From: Paenibacillus lycopersici
GTDB lineage: Bacteria > Bacillota > Bacilli > Paenibacillales > Paenibacillaceae
NCBI RefSeq assembly: GCF_010119935.1
Contig: NZ_CP048209.1
Span: 5,559,501 to 5,623,500 of the forward strand
Direction of reading: 5' to 3'
Length of the DNA stretch: 64,000 nucleotides
Every line of letters begins with the position of its first letter. The first letter of the stretch is position 1. The translations under genes and the position numbers were made by a program. Positions 18,025 through 27,706 of this stretch are shown here, in pieces. The notes beneath the pieces are model-generated. The model ran no database searches. It saw only the letters and a program-made list of their open reading frames with translations, and was not told the origin of the DNA.

Positions 18025-21000
18025 TTAATTCGTTATAATCAGATCCCCGAACTGCGCCGGATCTTTGCCGCTGGCAATGCCGCCCATATAGGACAGCCAG
18101 CCTTTGCGGCCGCTGCCGTCGCTGTCGTTCACGACGAACGACAGGCCGATGTCCTTCGTTCCGGCGTACGCCGAAGGCATAATGTCGGCCCACGCGAACG
18201 CAAGCGTATACGTCGTCGTCTTGTTCGGTTCGTCCCGCTTCACGAAGCCGTGGCTGCGCGTCAGCAGCTGGCCGTAGGACAATCCGAGCGCCGGATAATC
18301 CGTCCGGTCGACCGCGATGCCGTACGCGCCGGTCGACGAGTTAAGCGCCGCCGTGAAGCTGAGATGCGGGCCGCCGGAGACGATACCGGACGCGCGGGCA
18401 GGGTCGATCGACACTTGCAGGCTGTCGCCCGCCCAAGCGTCGACGATGTTGGCGGACGTCATGGAATGGGTATCGTCCTTCACTTGCACGGCAAGATAGA
18501 GGTAGTCGTCGTCCCACTTCACTTTGGCCGTCGCGCTCTGATCGTTGACGCCGCCCCATGTGCCGGATGCCTGCGACGCTTGATCGAGCGCGATATCCGC
18601 CGCTCCCGTCCATTCGCTCGCATGGATCGTGCCGTCGATCGTGATCGCGGATGCCGCTTTCGGCGCCGACAGGCCGCTGATCGGCCGTGCAATGTCGAAC
18701 GAGAACCCGTCCGGCAGCGCCGCATGGAACGCATACGATGCCGTCGCGTAGCTGTCGAGCGCCGGCACGGTGAAGACGGCCGTGCCCGAGCCGCTGCCGC
18801 TGACCGAGGCGATCGTCTGCGTCTGCGTCCAGCCGCTTGGCCCCGTGGCCGTCACGACGATATTCGAGAGCGGCGCGGAAGACAGGTTGTTGTACTTGAA
18901 GTTCAGATTGTAACCCCCCGAAGCGTTGAGCGAAGGGGAGATGGCCGTGCTGTAAAGCCCCTTCGTCGTGAACGATACGTTCTTCGTCGGATACGCCGTG
19001 CCGCCCGATACCGGCGTTATGCCGATCGTGCCCTGGAACTGCTGGAAGCTCGACGGCACGTTCAGGACGATCGTGTCCTTGGCATGGCCCGAAGCGAACG
19101 AACCGCCCGAAGCGACCGTCCAGCCCGTCGGCAAGGTCAGGTTATACGTGCCGGACAGCGCCTGCGCCGCGGCATCGCGCTGGATATCGATCGCGACCGT
19201 GCCGCCGATCGGCGCGCTCACATCGTCGAACAGCGGCGTGAAGCCGGTGTTCTGCACCTGGAACACCCGCACCCAGTCGACGTACATTTCCGCCGTGCTG
19301 CCGTAGCGGTCGAAGCCGCCGCGGTAGGAGTCGGCGTCGCTCTGCCGGAACGCATTGTTGATCATGAAGTAGTTGCCGACCGTCCAGCTGCGATCCAGCG
19401 TCGGATGCGACGAATTCGGAATGTATTGGTCATCCAGATAGTAGTAAGTCGTGTCTTGCGTGATCAGCATGCCGTACGTGTGCCAGCCCTCGGCCAGGTT
19501 GATGCCGCTGCCCAGGCTGTCCGTGCTTACGGAGCCGCCGGTATGGATGCCGCCGTACCCGTCGCCCCACGTATGGTGGTTGAACGTCGACGTCGTCGGA
19601 TTGCCGCCCATGTATGCTTCGAGCACGTCAAGCTCGTCGTTGCCGGGACGTCCGTTCGGATCGTTCGGCGTCAGCGTCCAGAATGCCGGCCACAGGCCCG
19701 GATTCGGAGGCAGGAACAGCCGTGTTTCGAAATATTGCGCGGAGCCCGGCTGCGTGACGAAGCCCGAACCGTCGGTGCCCATCGAGGCAAGGAAGCCGGT
19801 CGTGTACTTCTGGCCCCAGTTCGGCTCGATCTGGGTACCCCAATCCTTCGTCTCGATCTTCATGTAGTCCGAGCCGACGATGGAGAACGGGCTGTAATTG
19901 CTCACCGCGCTGCCGTACGAGTAGTTCGGCGGCGTGAACTTCGCGTCGCCGTATTCCGGCCAGCCGCTGGGATCCGGCTTGGCTGCCGCGTACTGCGCCG
20001 CGCCTGCCCCGGTATACGAAATCGTCGGCAGCGCCGTAAAGTCGTCCAGGTACACTTGCTGCATGGTCAATCCGTGGGCGGCGATCGCCGCGGGAACCGT
20101 GCCGCGCGTATTGCCCGGCCCGCCGTCCCATGCCGTCGAGCCCGCGTTATTCATCAGCTGCAGGTAGCTGTCGTCGGATTCGCCCGCGGCGTTCCAGGCC
20201 CGGATATGGATCGCGACCGGTCCTTTCGGGAAGTCCGCGGCGTTGAACGTGAAAGTGCCTTTGCCGCTGTCGTTCTGGTCGAGCGCGATGTTGGGCGACG
20301 TGAGCGATTTCATGTAGCCGTAAGCGTTCGTATGCGCCGCGTCCGGCGCATGCAGCGATTCGGCGCTTGCGCTCGTGAAGCCCGGCGCGTAGAACGTCAC
20401 GTTGACGGAGCTGCCGTTGACGTCCGAGTAGTAAGCCGGACTCGTCACGTTGATCAGCTTGAATTTATAAGGGCTTGTGCCGCCGCCCGCGCTCGGCGTG
20501 TACTCGAACGCCTTGATCAGCGCATACGCGCTGCCGGAGACCGATTTGCCGGCTACTTTCACCGAGAGGGTATGGGAACCCGCCGGAAGCGAAGCTTCCT
20601 CGTACACCTTGACCGAATCCTGCCAGGTCGCGCCGTACGTGTCGATCGTATCTTCCAGCAAGCCGTCCAGGTAGAGCTTCACGATGCCGCCCTGCTGCTG
20701 CTTCGTCATGTAGAGCGCGATGGACGTGCCCGTGAAGCGGAAATCCATCGATTCGTTCGCATTATCCGCGTTGTCGTACATCCACGACCAGTTGTCGCTC
20801 CACCAGCCCGCGCCGTTGAACGCGAACTCGGGCTCTGCCGCGCTGGTGGTCCATGCGCCGGCATGCGGATTGCTGTCCGCGTTCACGACGACCTTGTTCG
20901 GATCGGTACCCGGATCAGTTCCTGGATCGGTGCCGGGATCCGTCGACGCCGTGCCGTAATCGAACGCCTTGACCAGAATATACGCGTCGCCCGCGATCGA

Positions 21001-22362
21001 CTTGCCCGCGACTTCGACTGTAATCGAATGGGCGCCCTGCGTCAGCCCCGTCAGCTCGTAGACGTTCGCCGATTCGATCCAATACGGATTGACCGTATCC
21101 ACCGTCGTCTTCAGCGCGCCGTCGACATAGATGTTCGCTTTGCCGCCCTGCGTGTGCTTCGTCATATACAGCCGGATGGAATTGCCCGTGAAGTTGAACT
21201 GCACCGCGTCGTTCGCATTCGCCGCGTTGTCGTACATCCACGACCAGCCGTCGCTCCACCAGCCCGTGCCGGTGAACGCGAATGCGGTCTGCGCCGCGTT
21301 GGCGCTCCATTGCCCGCTGCCTGGCACCGCGTTCTTGTCGACCACCGTATGGCCGGCTGCCGGCGCCGGCGGCGGGTCGTAATTATCCGGCGGCTGCGTG
21401 CCGTAATCGAATGCCTTGATCAGCACGTAAGCATCGGTTGCGATCGACTTGCCGGTCACCTCGACCGTGATGGAATGGGTTCCCTGCGTCAGGTCCTTCT
21501 CGAACACCATCGCCGATTCCACCCAGCCCGCCGACGCCGTGTCGACCGTCGTCTGCAGCACGTCGTCGACGTAGATGTTCGCCTTGCCGCCCAAGTTATG
21601 CTTCGTCATGTACAGCTTGATGGAATTGCCGGTGAAAGCGAACTTCACCGCGTCGTTCGTATTCGCGACGTTGTCGTACATCCACGACCAGGCATCGCTC
21701 CACCAGCCCGTGCCGGTGAACTGGAAAGCCGTCTGCGCCGCGTTGCCCGTCCATTGGCCGCCGTTCGGCACCGCCGCCGCATCCACGAGCGTATGGTTCG
21801 CCGCGGCTGCCGGCGGCGGCGTCAAGTCGGCGGACGGCGGCGTGCCGTACACGAACGACTTGATCAGCACGTACGCATCCGTCGCGACGGACTTGCCCGC
21901 CACTTCGACCTTCAGCGTATGGGCGCCCATCGACAGTCCCGTCTGCTCGAAGACATTGGCCGATTCGACCCAGGTCGGATTGACCGTGTCGACGGTCGTC
22001 TTCAACGCGTCGTCCACATAAATGTTCACGATGCCGCCATGATCGTGCTTGGTCATGTTCAGCGCCACGTAATCGCCCGTGAAATGAAACGTGACCGCCT
22101 CGTTCGCGTTCGCGACGTTGTCGTACATCCATGACCACGCGTCGCTCCACCACATCGAGCCGGTGAACGTGAACGCCGTTTGGGTCGTATTGCCGGTCCA
22201 TTGGCCGGCATACGGAACGGCCGCCGCGTCTACGGTCGTCAGAATCTCGCCGGGCAGCGGGTCGGCTGCGGCCGTGCGGACGGTTCCGGGGAAAAGCCCG
22301 GCAATCAGAAGCACGGCGGCAAGCAGCAGCGACGTCCATTTGGCTATCGGTTTGTTATTCAT
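18025..22362 (-). CDS. Secreted GH16 glycoside hydrolase with four Trp-rich modules and CBM9-like tail
   Basis: 1445 residues. Signal peptide 1-32. Three repeated beta-sandwich-like modules of about 135 residues (about 41-175, 190-322, 337-470), a TDPGTDPGTDPGTDP linker, a fourth module (490-625), an Ig-like domain (630-745), the GH16 catalytic domain (about 770-1040) with nucleophile and acid/base Glu in NDELDVLEAYMG (about 907), another Ig-like domain, and a CBM9-like domain (about 1236-1445; VKWDDDYLYLAVQVKDDTHS). Each module carries WWSDxWSWMYDN and an IYVDxxLxTTVDT strand. GH16 enzymes cut beta-1,3/1,4-glucans or galactans such as agar and carrageenan; the substrate here is open. Strong RBS; a cre-like palindrome lies 21 bp upstream. 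Confidence 0.88.
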   Translation of the reverse strand: MNNKPIAKWTSLLLAAVLLIAGLFPGTVRTAAADPLPGEILTTVDAAAVPYAGQWTGNTTQTAFTFTGSMWWSDAWSWMYDNVANANEAVTFHFTGDYVALNMTKHDHGGIVNIYVDDALKTTVDTVNPTWVESANVFEQTGLSMGAHTLKVEVAGKSVATDAYVLIKSFVYGTPPSADLTPPPAAAANHTLVDAAAVPNGGQWTGNAAQTAFQFTGTGWWSDAWSWMYDNVANTNDAVKFAFTGNSIKLYMTKHNLGGKANIYVDDVLQTTVDTASAGWVESAMVFEKDLTQGTHSITVEVTGKSIATDAYVLIKAFDYGTQPPDNYDPPPAPAAGHTVVDKNAVPGSGQWSANAAQTAFAFTGTGWWSDGWSWMYDNAANANDAVQFNFTGNSIRLYMTKHTQGGKANIYVDGALKTTVDTVNPYWIESANVYELTGLTQGAHSITVEVAGKSIAGDAYILVKAFDYGTASTDPGTDPGTDPGTDPNKVVVNADSNPHAGAWTTSAAEPEFAFNGAGWWSDNWSWMYDNADNANESMDFRFTGTSIALYMTKQQQGGIVKLYLDGLLEDTIDTYGATWQDSVKVYEEASLPAGSHTLSVKVAGKSVSGSAYALIKAFEYTPSAGGGTSPYKFKLINVTSPAYYSDVNGSSVNVTFYAPGFTSASAESLHAPDAAHTNAYGYMKSLTSPNIALDQNDSGKGTFTFNAADFPKGPVAIHIRAWNAAGESDDSYLQLMNNAGSTAWDGGPGNTRGTVPAAIAAHGLTMQQVYLDDFTALPTISYTGAGAAQYAAAKPDPSGWPEYGDAKFTPPNYSYGSAVSNYSPFSIVGSDYMKIETKDWGTQIEPNWGQKYTTGFLASMGTDGSGFVTQPGSAQYFETRLFLPPNPGLWPAFWTLTPNDPNGRPGNDELDVLEAYMGGNPTTSTFNHHTWGDGYGGIHTGGSVSTDSLGSGINLAEGWHTYGMLITQDTTYYYLDDQYIPNSSHPTLDRSWTVGNYFMINNAFRQSDADSYRGGFDRYGSTAEMYVDWVRVFQVQNTGFTPLFDDVSAPIGGTVAIDIQRDAAAQALSGTYNLTLPTGWTVASGGSFASGHAKDTIVLNVPSSFQQFQGTIGITPVSGGTAYPTKNVSFTTKGLYSTAISPSLNASGGYNLNFKYNNLSSAPLSNIVVTATGPSGWTQTQTIASVSGSGSGTAVFTVPALDSYATASYAFHAALPDGFSFDIARPISGLSAPKAASAITIDGTIHASEWTGAADIALDQASQASGTWGGVNDQSATAKVKWDDDYLYLAVQVKDDTHSMTSANIVDAWAGDSLQVSIDPARASGIVSGGPHLSFTAALNSSTGAYGIAVDRTDYPALGLSYGQLLTRSHGFVKRDEPNKTTTYTLAFAWADIMPSAYAGTKDIGLSFVVNDSDGSGRKGWLSYMGGIASGKDPAQFGDLIITN

Positions 22363-22382
22363 CCCATCCTCCTACTCCGCAT

Positions 22383-22396
22383 TGAAATCGATTTCG
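22383..22396 (+). promoter_or_regulatory. cre-like palindrome before the GH16 gene
   Basis: TGAAATCGATTTCG matches TGWAANCGNTNWCA at 13 of 14 positions (last base differs) and is palindromic. Position just upstream of the ribosome binding site fits road-block repression by CcpA. Confidence 0.5.
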
Positions 22397-22641
22397 CTTC
22401 ACGCCCGTCCGCCATTGCCTTGCGCATGGCAAGGCCGCTGATAACGGACGGCGGCACAACCCCGATACGATATCTCCTCCTTTCGGCAGCGGGACGAATG
22501 CCCCAATGTCGAGAAGATCGTATCACTGGCATGGTGCTGCGGATACGGGACAGAAATCCGATTTCTATGGCAGAAGCAGCATTTTGCGAAGGACGCATGG
22601 CGGATTCCGCCGGCGCCGCTTGGCCGCAAGCGATACGCTGC

Positions 22642-22711
22642 TGTCGATGCGCCAATGTCGGTGCATCATTGTCGGTGCATCCTTGTCGATGCGCCATTGT
22701 CGATGCGCGAA
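22642..22711. repeat. Five tandem 14-bp units
   Basis: Units TGTCGATGCGCCAA, TGTCGGTGCATCAT, TGTCGGTGCATCCT, TGTCGATGCGCCAT and TGTCGATGCGCGAA follow head to tail. They lie 15 bp after the response regulator stop, in the 363-bp gap that otherwise must hold the GH16 promoter; no clear promoter hexamers were seen there. Confidence 0.85.
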
Positions 22712-22725
22712 GTAGAACTCTCTCG

Positions 22726-24060
22726 TTAGCCATTGCGAGATTGCTTCAATTTCCCCCTATACTCGTTCGGCGTTTTGCCGGTATGCTTCTTGAACACTTC
22801 GGAGAAGTAAGCCGGATCGGAATACCCGACCATCTCCACGATCTCGTACACTTTGTAGCTGTTGTCGAGCATCAGCTCCTTCGCTTTGTTCATGCGAACG
22901 GCCGTTAAATATCTCAGGAACCGCTCGCCCGCGTTCTTGAACAGCAAGGACAAATGCCCGGTCGAAATAAACACGTGGTCCGCCACTTCCTTCAACGTCA
23001 AGCTCCGGCCGTAGTTGGCCCGCATGTACCGCTTCGCTTCCACGAGAATAATGCTGTCCCGGGAGGCGGCATCCGGCTCCGCGCCGGCGTCTTCCTCGCC
23101 CGCCGCTTCCCCGGTGTCCGGCTCCCATACCGGATCGTCCTCCACCATGCGCGGGGACGCGGTATACACGGCGCCTTCCTCCGTGTTGCCGGCCAGCGCC
23201 GACTTCGCGGCTTGCATCGACCGGCAGACGGCGGACGGGCTCGCGACCGTCGTCCCGATGCCGACGGAGAACGTCGACTTGAACAGGCCGACGTACCGGT
23301 GCAGCTGGCAGACAATCGCCCGGAAATGCTGCCGGTCGCCGCCGGTGGACAGCAAATAGACCTCCAAATCCGCTTTATCGACCAGATGATAGCCGTATTG
23401 CTGCGAGTCCCAGAGGTCCGTCATGATATTGTCCAGCGAGAAGGTGAGCAAATTGCGTTCCCGCTCCGGAATGCGCTGCCCGTGAATGGCCAGCCGGTCC
23501 AGCCGGATGACCGCCGCCGTATAAGTTCCCGACTCCAGCAGCACTTCGCTCTCCGCGCTGTCCTGCTCCAGCCCCTCGCCCTGCAGCGGGTACTCGAACA
23601 GCCGGCCGAGGAAATTGTCCCGCAGCACTTTCGTCAGCTGGCTCGCCTTGCGCGTCAATACTTCCAGCCGGTGCCGGTGCAGCTTCTGCTCGTCCAGCCG
23701 GGCCGTCAGGCGCTTCATCGTACCGGCCAGCTCCAAGAAGGAGACGGGCTTGAGCAAATAATCGACCACGCCGTTCTGCGTCGCTTTCTGCGCATAACCG
23801 AAATCGCTGTGGCCCGATAAGACAATGATTTTCATATAAGGATAATTGCGGTGCAGCGACTCCATTAATGCAATCCCGTCCATGAACGGCATTCGGATGT
23901 CCGTCATGACGATATCGACCGGATGGGCCGACAGGAATTGAAGCGCTTCCAAACCATGGATGCAGCAACCGGCGACCTCGATCCCCAGCTCCCCCCATTT
24001 CCAACCGGCAAGCCCGTCGCGTATCACTTTCTCGTCGTCAACAATCAATAGCTGATACAT
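22726..24060 (-). CDS. Response regulator, YesN type (REC + AraC HTH)
   Basis: 444 residues. Receiver domain 1-120 with the acidic pair in VDDEKV, phospho-acceptor Asp54 in VMTDIRMP, and Lys in YLLKPVS. A middle region (about 160-290) of uncertain fold, then an AraC DNA-binding domain at the C-terminus (about 345-440; VADHVFISTGHLSLLFK, YSDPAYFSEVFKKHTGKTP). Such regulators pair with YesM-type sensor kinases and control sugar uptake or polysaccharide use. No kinase gene is present nearby, so it is an orphan here. A terminator isolates it from GH92 upstream; GH16 lies downstream in the same direction and is a likely target. Confidence 0.9.
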   Translation of the reverse strand: MYQLLIVDDEKVIRDGLAGWKWGELGIEVAGCCIHGLEALQFLSAHPVDIVMTDIRMPFMDGIALMESLHRNYPYMKIIVLSGHSDFGYAQKATQNGVVDYLLKPVSFLELAGTMKRLTARLDEQKLHRHRLEVLTRKASQLTKVLRDNFLGRLFEYPLQGEGLEQDSAESEVLLESGTYTAAVIRLDRLAIHGQRIPERERNLLTFSLDNIMTDLWDSQQYGYHLVDKADLEVYLLSTGGDRQHFRAIVCQLHRYVGLFKSTFSVGIGTTVASPSAVCRSMQAAKSALAGNTEEGAVYTASPRMVEDDPVWEPDTGEAAGEEDAGAEPDAASRDSIILVEAKRYMRANYGRSLTLKEVADHVFISTGHLSLLFKNAGERFLRYLTAVRMNKAKELMLDNSYKVYEIVEMVGYSDPAYFSEVFKKHTGKTPNEYRGKLKQSRNG

Positions 24061-24111
24061 GCCAGATCGTCCCCCCGAGCGGATAGTGAAACTTATCCTA
24101 TTCTGATGTGA

Positions 24112-24138
24112 ACAAAACGGCGACGTCGCCGTCGCCGC
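24112..24138 (-). terminator. Intrinsic terminator between GH92 and the response regulator
   Basis: CGGCGACG/CGTCGCCG stem (24118-24125, 24130-24137) closed by a GCGA tetraloop on the minus strand, followed by TTTTGTT, 28 nt after the GH92 stop. Confidence 0.85.
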
Positions 24139-24165
24139 TTGTCTTCTTTATGATAAAGCGGGATT

Positions 24166-26313
24166 TCAAGCGTTGTCCATACTTGCGTACGGTCCGGCTT
24201 CGCCGGCCGCTCCCCATGCCTTGTTCGGACGATCGCCCATCTTCAGCGTCAGCACGCCTCCGGCGGCCGCATCCTCGTGGCGGATGCGCGGCTCGGTCAG
24301 CGGCACGCCGTTCATGGCCGCGGCCTGCACGTACTTGTTGCGCTCGGACACGCCTTCCGCGACGATCGTGAACGTCCTGCCGCCGCCAAGGGCGATTTCC
24401 GTCCGCTCGAACAGCGGGCTGCCGATCTCGTAGCTCGCCTTGCCCGGGCAAACCGGATAGAAGCCCATCGCGCTGAACACATACCACGACGACATCGCGC
24501 CGTTATCCTCGTCGCCGCAAATGCCGGTCGGCGTCGCCTGGTACCAGAGCTTCATGATCTCGCGCAGACGGCGCTGGGTTTTCCAAGGCGATGCGGTGTA
24601 ATTGTACAGGTACGGAATATGGAAGGCCGGCTCGTTGCCTTGGCAGTATTGGCCGATCAGGCCGGTCGCATCCGGGAATTGCCCGAGGAAACGGTATTTC
24701 GAGTCGCCGTACTGCTCCGTGAAGAGCGCGTCCAGCCGCTCCTCGAACTTCGCCGGTCCGCCCATCAGCTCGATCAGCCCCTCGATGTCGTGCTGCACGT
24801 GGAAGCTGTAGATCCAGGCGTTGCATTCGGAGAAATAATCCCGTCCGCCCAGCCCGCCGCCGTACTTCGGATCGAACGATTCGACCCATTCGCCGTCGGC
24901 CGATCTCGGCGACATGAATCCGTTCGCCTCGTTGTACAGCTTGCGGTAATTCTGCGAGCGGCGCATGAAGTACGCATAGTCGTCCATATGGCCAAGCTCG
25001 CGCGCCAGCTGCGCGATGCACCAGTCGTCGTACGCGTGCTCCAGCGTCACGGCCACGGATTGCCGGCGCTCGAAGCCGTCCACTTCCGCCACCCATTCCG
25101 TCTCGCCCGGACGCAGCGCCGGAACGTAGCCATGCTCCAAATAATGGCGGTCCAGCTCCGTCAACGGACCGTGCACCCAAGGGAGCATCGTGATTTCCGT
25201 CGCGTTGACCTTCATCGCCTCGTACGCTTTGGCCACGTCGAAATTCCGATAGCCTTTGACATACGCATCGTAGATGAGCGCGGCGCTGTGGTTGCCCGTC
25301 ATGACCGGCAGATCGCCCTGCACGAACGGGAACTGCGGCAGCCAGCCGGATTGCTCGTACATGCGGACGTACGATTGGATCATGTCCTGCTTCCGTTCCG
25401 GGTCGAGCAGCTGCTGCAGCGGGTGCAGGCAGCGGTATGTATCCCAGATGTTGTCCGTCACGTAGAAGCCGCGTTCGCCGCTCTCGTGGATCTGACGGTC
25501 GTAGCCGCTGTAATACCGGCCGTCCTCGGCGATATCGCTCATATTGATCAGCGACCGGTACAGCGAGGTGTAGAAAATGGCGCGCTGCTCCTCCGAGCCG
25601 CCGGTCACCTCGATCCGGCTGAGCGCGTCCTGCCATATGTCGCGGGCCGCCTGCTTCGTCTGCTCGAACGAGCGTCCTTCCAGCTCGCCGCTCAGATTGG
25701 CCTGCGCCTGAACCCCGTCGATGTACGAGATGCCCGCGCGAACCTCGAGCAAGCCTTCCTTCGCGGCCGCCCGGAGCATGCAGCCGGCATCGCGTTCCGA
25801 CCGCCAATCGCCGATCCGTTCGACCGGCTGCGAGAAGACGAGATACGTGAAGTGCGGAACGTCGTGCAGCGTGGCCTGGATCAGCGCCGAGCGCTCGGAT
25901 AGGAGCGTCAGGCTGCCGTTCGCCGGAAACCCGACCGACAGGCAGGCCGCCGACGGATTCGGATAGCGGAAACGGTAATGCGCGGATCGGCGGGCCGCCG
26001 TCATTTCCGCTTCGATGCCCTCGTCCTCCAGCAGCACGCCGTAGGCGTAAGGCGTCGCCTGCTCCAGGTCGTGATCGTACTGCGACGAGAGCGAAGCCGG
26101 GTCGGCCGGCGCGGTATCCTGCGTCGGCATCAGGAAGCCGCAGCCGGCCGGGAAGCCGAATATCCGGTCGGCCAAATAGGTATCCTTAATTCCCGGCGTC
26201 GTAATCGGCGCCAGCTTGATCATGCCGTGCGGCAATGTAACGGTGGGCGAAGTCGAAGTAAGCAGGTGGCCGATCGTACCGATCAGCGGATTTACATAAT
26301 CAACGGCAAGCAT
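24166..26313 (-). CDS. Family 92 glycoside hydrolase (exo-alpha-mannosidase)
   Basis: About 715 residues, a normal length for GH92, calcium-dependent inverting alpha-mannosidases acting on alpha-1,2/1,3/1,6-mannosides of glycans or mannans. The family signature CGDEDNGAMSSWYVF followed by SAMGFYPVCPG is intact; the GDED Glu/Asp are catalytic/metal residues. Also DNIWDTYRCLHPL and GNEPAFHIPYLYN. No signal peptide, so it probably works inside the cell on imported oligosaccharides. GGAGGG lies about 6-8 nt before ATG 26313; the ATG at 26331 is unsupported. Single gene with its own terminator. 26332-26494 shows nothing notable. Confidence 0.92.
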   Translation of the reverse strand: MLAVDYVNPLIGTIGHLLTSTSPTVTLPHGMIKLAPITTPGIKDTYLADRIFGFPAGCGFLMPTQDTAPADPASLSSQYDHDLEQATPYAYGVLLEDEGIEAEMTAARRSAHYRFRYPNPSAACLSVGFPANGSLTLLSERSALIQATLHDVPHFTYLVFSQPVERIGDWRSERDAGCMLRAAAKEGLLEVRAGISYIDGVQAQANLSGELEGRSFEQTKQAARDIWQDALSRIEVTGGSEEQRAIFYTSLYRSLINMSDIAEDGRYYSGYDRQIHESGERGFYVTDNIWDTYRCLHPLQQLLDPERKQDMIQSYVRMYEQSGWLPQFPFVQGDLPVMTGNHSAALIYDAYVKGYRNFDVAKAYEAMKVNATEITMLPWVHGPLTELDRHYLEHGYVPALRPGETEWVAEVDGFERRQSVAVTLEHAYDDWCIAQLARELGHMDDYAYFMRRSQNYRKLYNEANGFMSPRSADGEWVESFDPKYGGGLGGRDYFSECNAWIYSFHVQHDIEGLIELMGGPAKFEERLDALFTEQYGDSKYRFLGQFPDATGLIGQYCQGNEPAFHIPYLYNYTASPWKTQRRLREIMKLWYQATPTGICGDEDNGAMSSWYVFSAMGFYPVCPGKASYEIGSPLFERTEIALGGGRTFTIVAEGVSERNKYVQAAAMNGVPLTEPRIRHEDAAAGGVLTLKMGDRPNKAWGAAGEAGPYASMDNA

Positions 26314-26494
26314 GGAATCCCTCCAAATCATCAGTCCATTCCTATTGTAGCAAGGCCGAATGGCCGGCTAAATATGACAAACCTCCAAAACATACGGGTA
26401 TTCCTATGCTTCTTGTCCGCATAATGACCTGGACGCTTCGGCCGTGTGCTTCCTGCTAGTGACTAAGTCCCTCCCGCTAGCGTTCGGCCGGCGC

Positions 26495-27496
26495 CTACTG
26501 CGCATCCGCCGCACAGCGGAAACCGATGTTGCCCGAGGAGCTGTCCGGCGTATTCGAACTGCGCGCCGCCACCCGGTACCGGTTGCAGTACGACTTGTGG
26601 CAGAGATAGGATCCGCCGCGCATGACCCGGTTCGTGCCTCGGGCGGGGCCTTGCGGGTTCGTCCCGCTGCCGGGCGCCTGGGCGGGCCGGGGCGTGAACC
26701 AGTCGCCGCACCACTCCCACACGTTCCCTACCATGTTGTACATACCATAGCCGTTCGGAAGGAACGCATCCACCGGCGCGGTACCGGCATAGCCATCGGA
26801 CGCGTTGTTCTTCTCCGGGAACTTGCCCTGCCAGATGTTGCAGCGGTACTCCCCGCCCGGCTTCAGCAGATCGCCCCACGGATAGCGTTTCTGGATGAGG
26901 CCGCCCCGCGCGGCGTACTCCCACTCCGCTTCCGTCGGCAGCCGTTTGCCCGCCCACTTCGCATAGACTTCGGCGTCGTGCCACGAGACGTGGACGACGG
27001 GATGATCGAGCCGATCGTCGATGCCGGTTCCCTCGCCTTCCGGCTTGCGCCAGCTCGCGCCGTCGATGGCCAGCCACCAAGGCACGCCGGGGGCCGGTCT
27101 GGCGCCGGCTCTCGCCGCTTCGGGTACGAACAGGTGAAACACGAACGACCAGCCGAACCGTTCCGCTTCGGTAACGTACCCGGTTGCTTCCGCGAAAGCG
27201 GCGAATTCGGCATTCGTCACGGCGCAGGCGTCCATATAGAAGGGCGACAGCACGACCGGACGAACCGGGCCTTCGCCGTCTTTGGGGAACCCCTCCTCGT
27301 CGTCCGTCCCCATCAGAAACTCCCCGCCTGCCAAATAAACCATGCCGCTTAAGGGCTGCCGCTTGCCGCTGGCGCCGATCTCAAGCGACGCCCCCCGCGC
27401 CGTCTCGCCGGCTCCTTGCGCCGCTGCGCCCGGCGCCGTCCTGGACGCCGAACAGCAGCAGGACGGCGCATGCCCGGATGCTCCCTGTTCACTCAT
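26495..27496 (-). CDS. Formylglycine-generating enzyme (sulfatase-activating)
   Basis: 333 residues, FGE-sulfatase fold. The copper-binding redox pair is seen as Cys299 and Cys304 in RGGSYLCHKSYCNRY, which separates a true FGE from the many inactive relatives; GNVWEWCGDW and GFRC are also present. It oxidises the Cys of a CxPxR motif in type I sulfatases to formylglycine. The window encodes one such sulfatase (55193-56608, motif CSPTR), a plausible client. An odd CCCS cluster lies at residues 13-16. AAAGGAGA is 9 nt before ATG 27496; the longer frame to 27700 runs into the upstream terminator and is rejected. Confidence 0.9.
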   Translation of the reverse strand: MSEQGASGHAPSCCCSASRTAPGAAAQGAGETARGASLEIGASGKRQPLSGMVYLAGGEFLMGTDDEEGFPKDGEGPVRPVVLSPFYMDACAVTNAEFAAFAEATGYVTEAERFGWSFVFHLFVPEAARAGARPAPGVPWWLAIDGASWRKPEGEGTGIDDRLDHPVVHVSWHDAEVYAKWAGKRLPTEAEWEYAARGGLIQKRYPWGDLLKPGGEYRCNIWQGKFPEKNNASDGYAGTAPVDAFLPNGYGMYNMVGNVWEWCGDWFTPRPAQAPGSGTNPQGPARGTNRVMRGGSYLCHKSYCNRYRVAARSSNTPDSSSGNIGFRCAADAQ

Positions 27497-27540
27497 CGTA
27501 TCGAATCTCCTTTCATTGCATGCCGTCTGCCGAGAACGCC

Positions 27541-27584
27541 AAAAAGAGACATGCCAGAGACGGTTGAATCCCTGAGCATGTCTC
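27541..27584 (-). terminator. Intrinsic terminator of the phosphodiester glycosidase pair
   Basis: GAGACATGC and GCATGTCTC (27546-27554, 27576-27584) pair, and on the minus strand TTTTT follows. Located between the pair and the FGE gene. Confidence 0.85.
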
Positions 27585-27706
27585 CAGCGTTCTGTCGACA
27601 AACGGCTTCGATGGGAATGAATTGGAATGAATAATTCCAACAAATTCACTTGGTTATGCCATATGTGTTGAATCATACCCGTCCTGCCGTAGCCTGTCAA
27701 CCTCGC

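Noticed and set aside
18250..22134. 1294-codon open frame on the plus strand opposite the GH16 gene
   Set aside because: Arg-rich shadow produced by the high-GC third positions of the minus-strand gene; no start signals or known domains. The same holds for 32438-35818, 24277-25902, 4320-5615 and other long antisense frames.
22525..22600. Possible fourth copy of the four-module repeat
   Set aside because: Only one weak module-like match (GGGACAGAAATCCGATTTCT) and no others at the expected 51-bp steps. The same was decided for 15990-16015 and 17885-17925.
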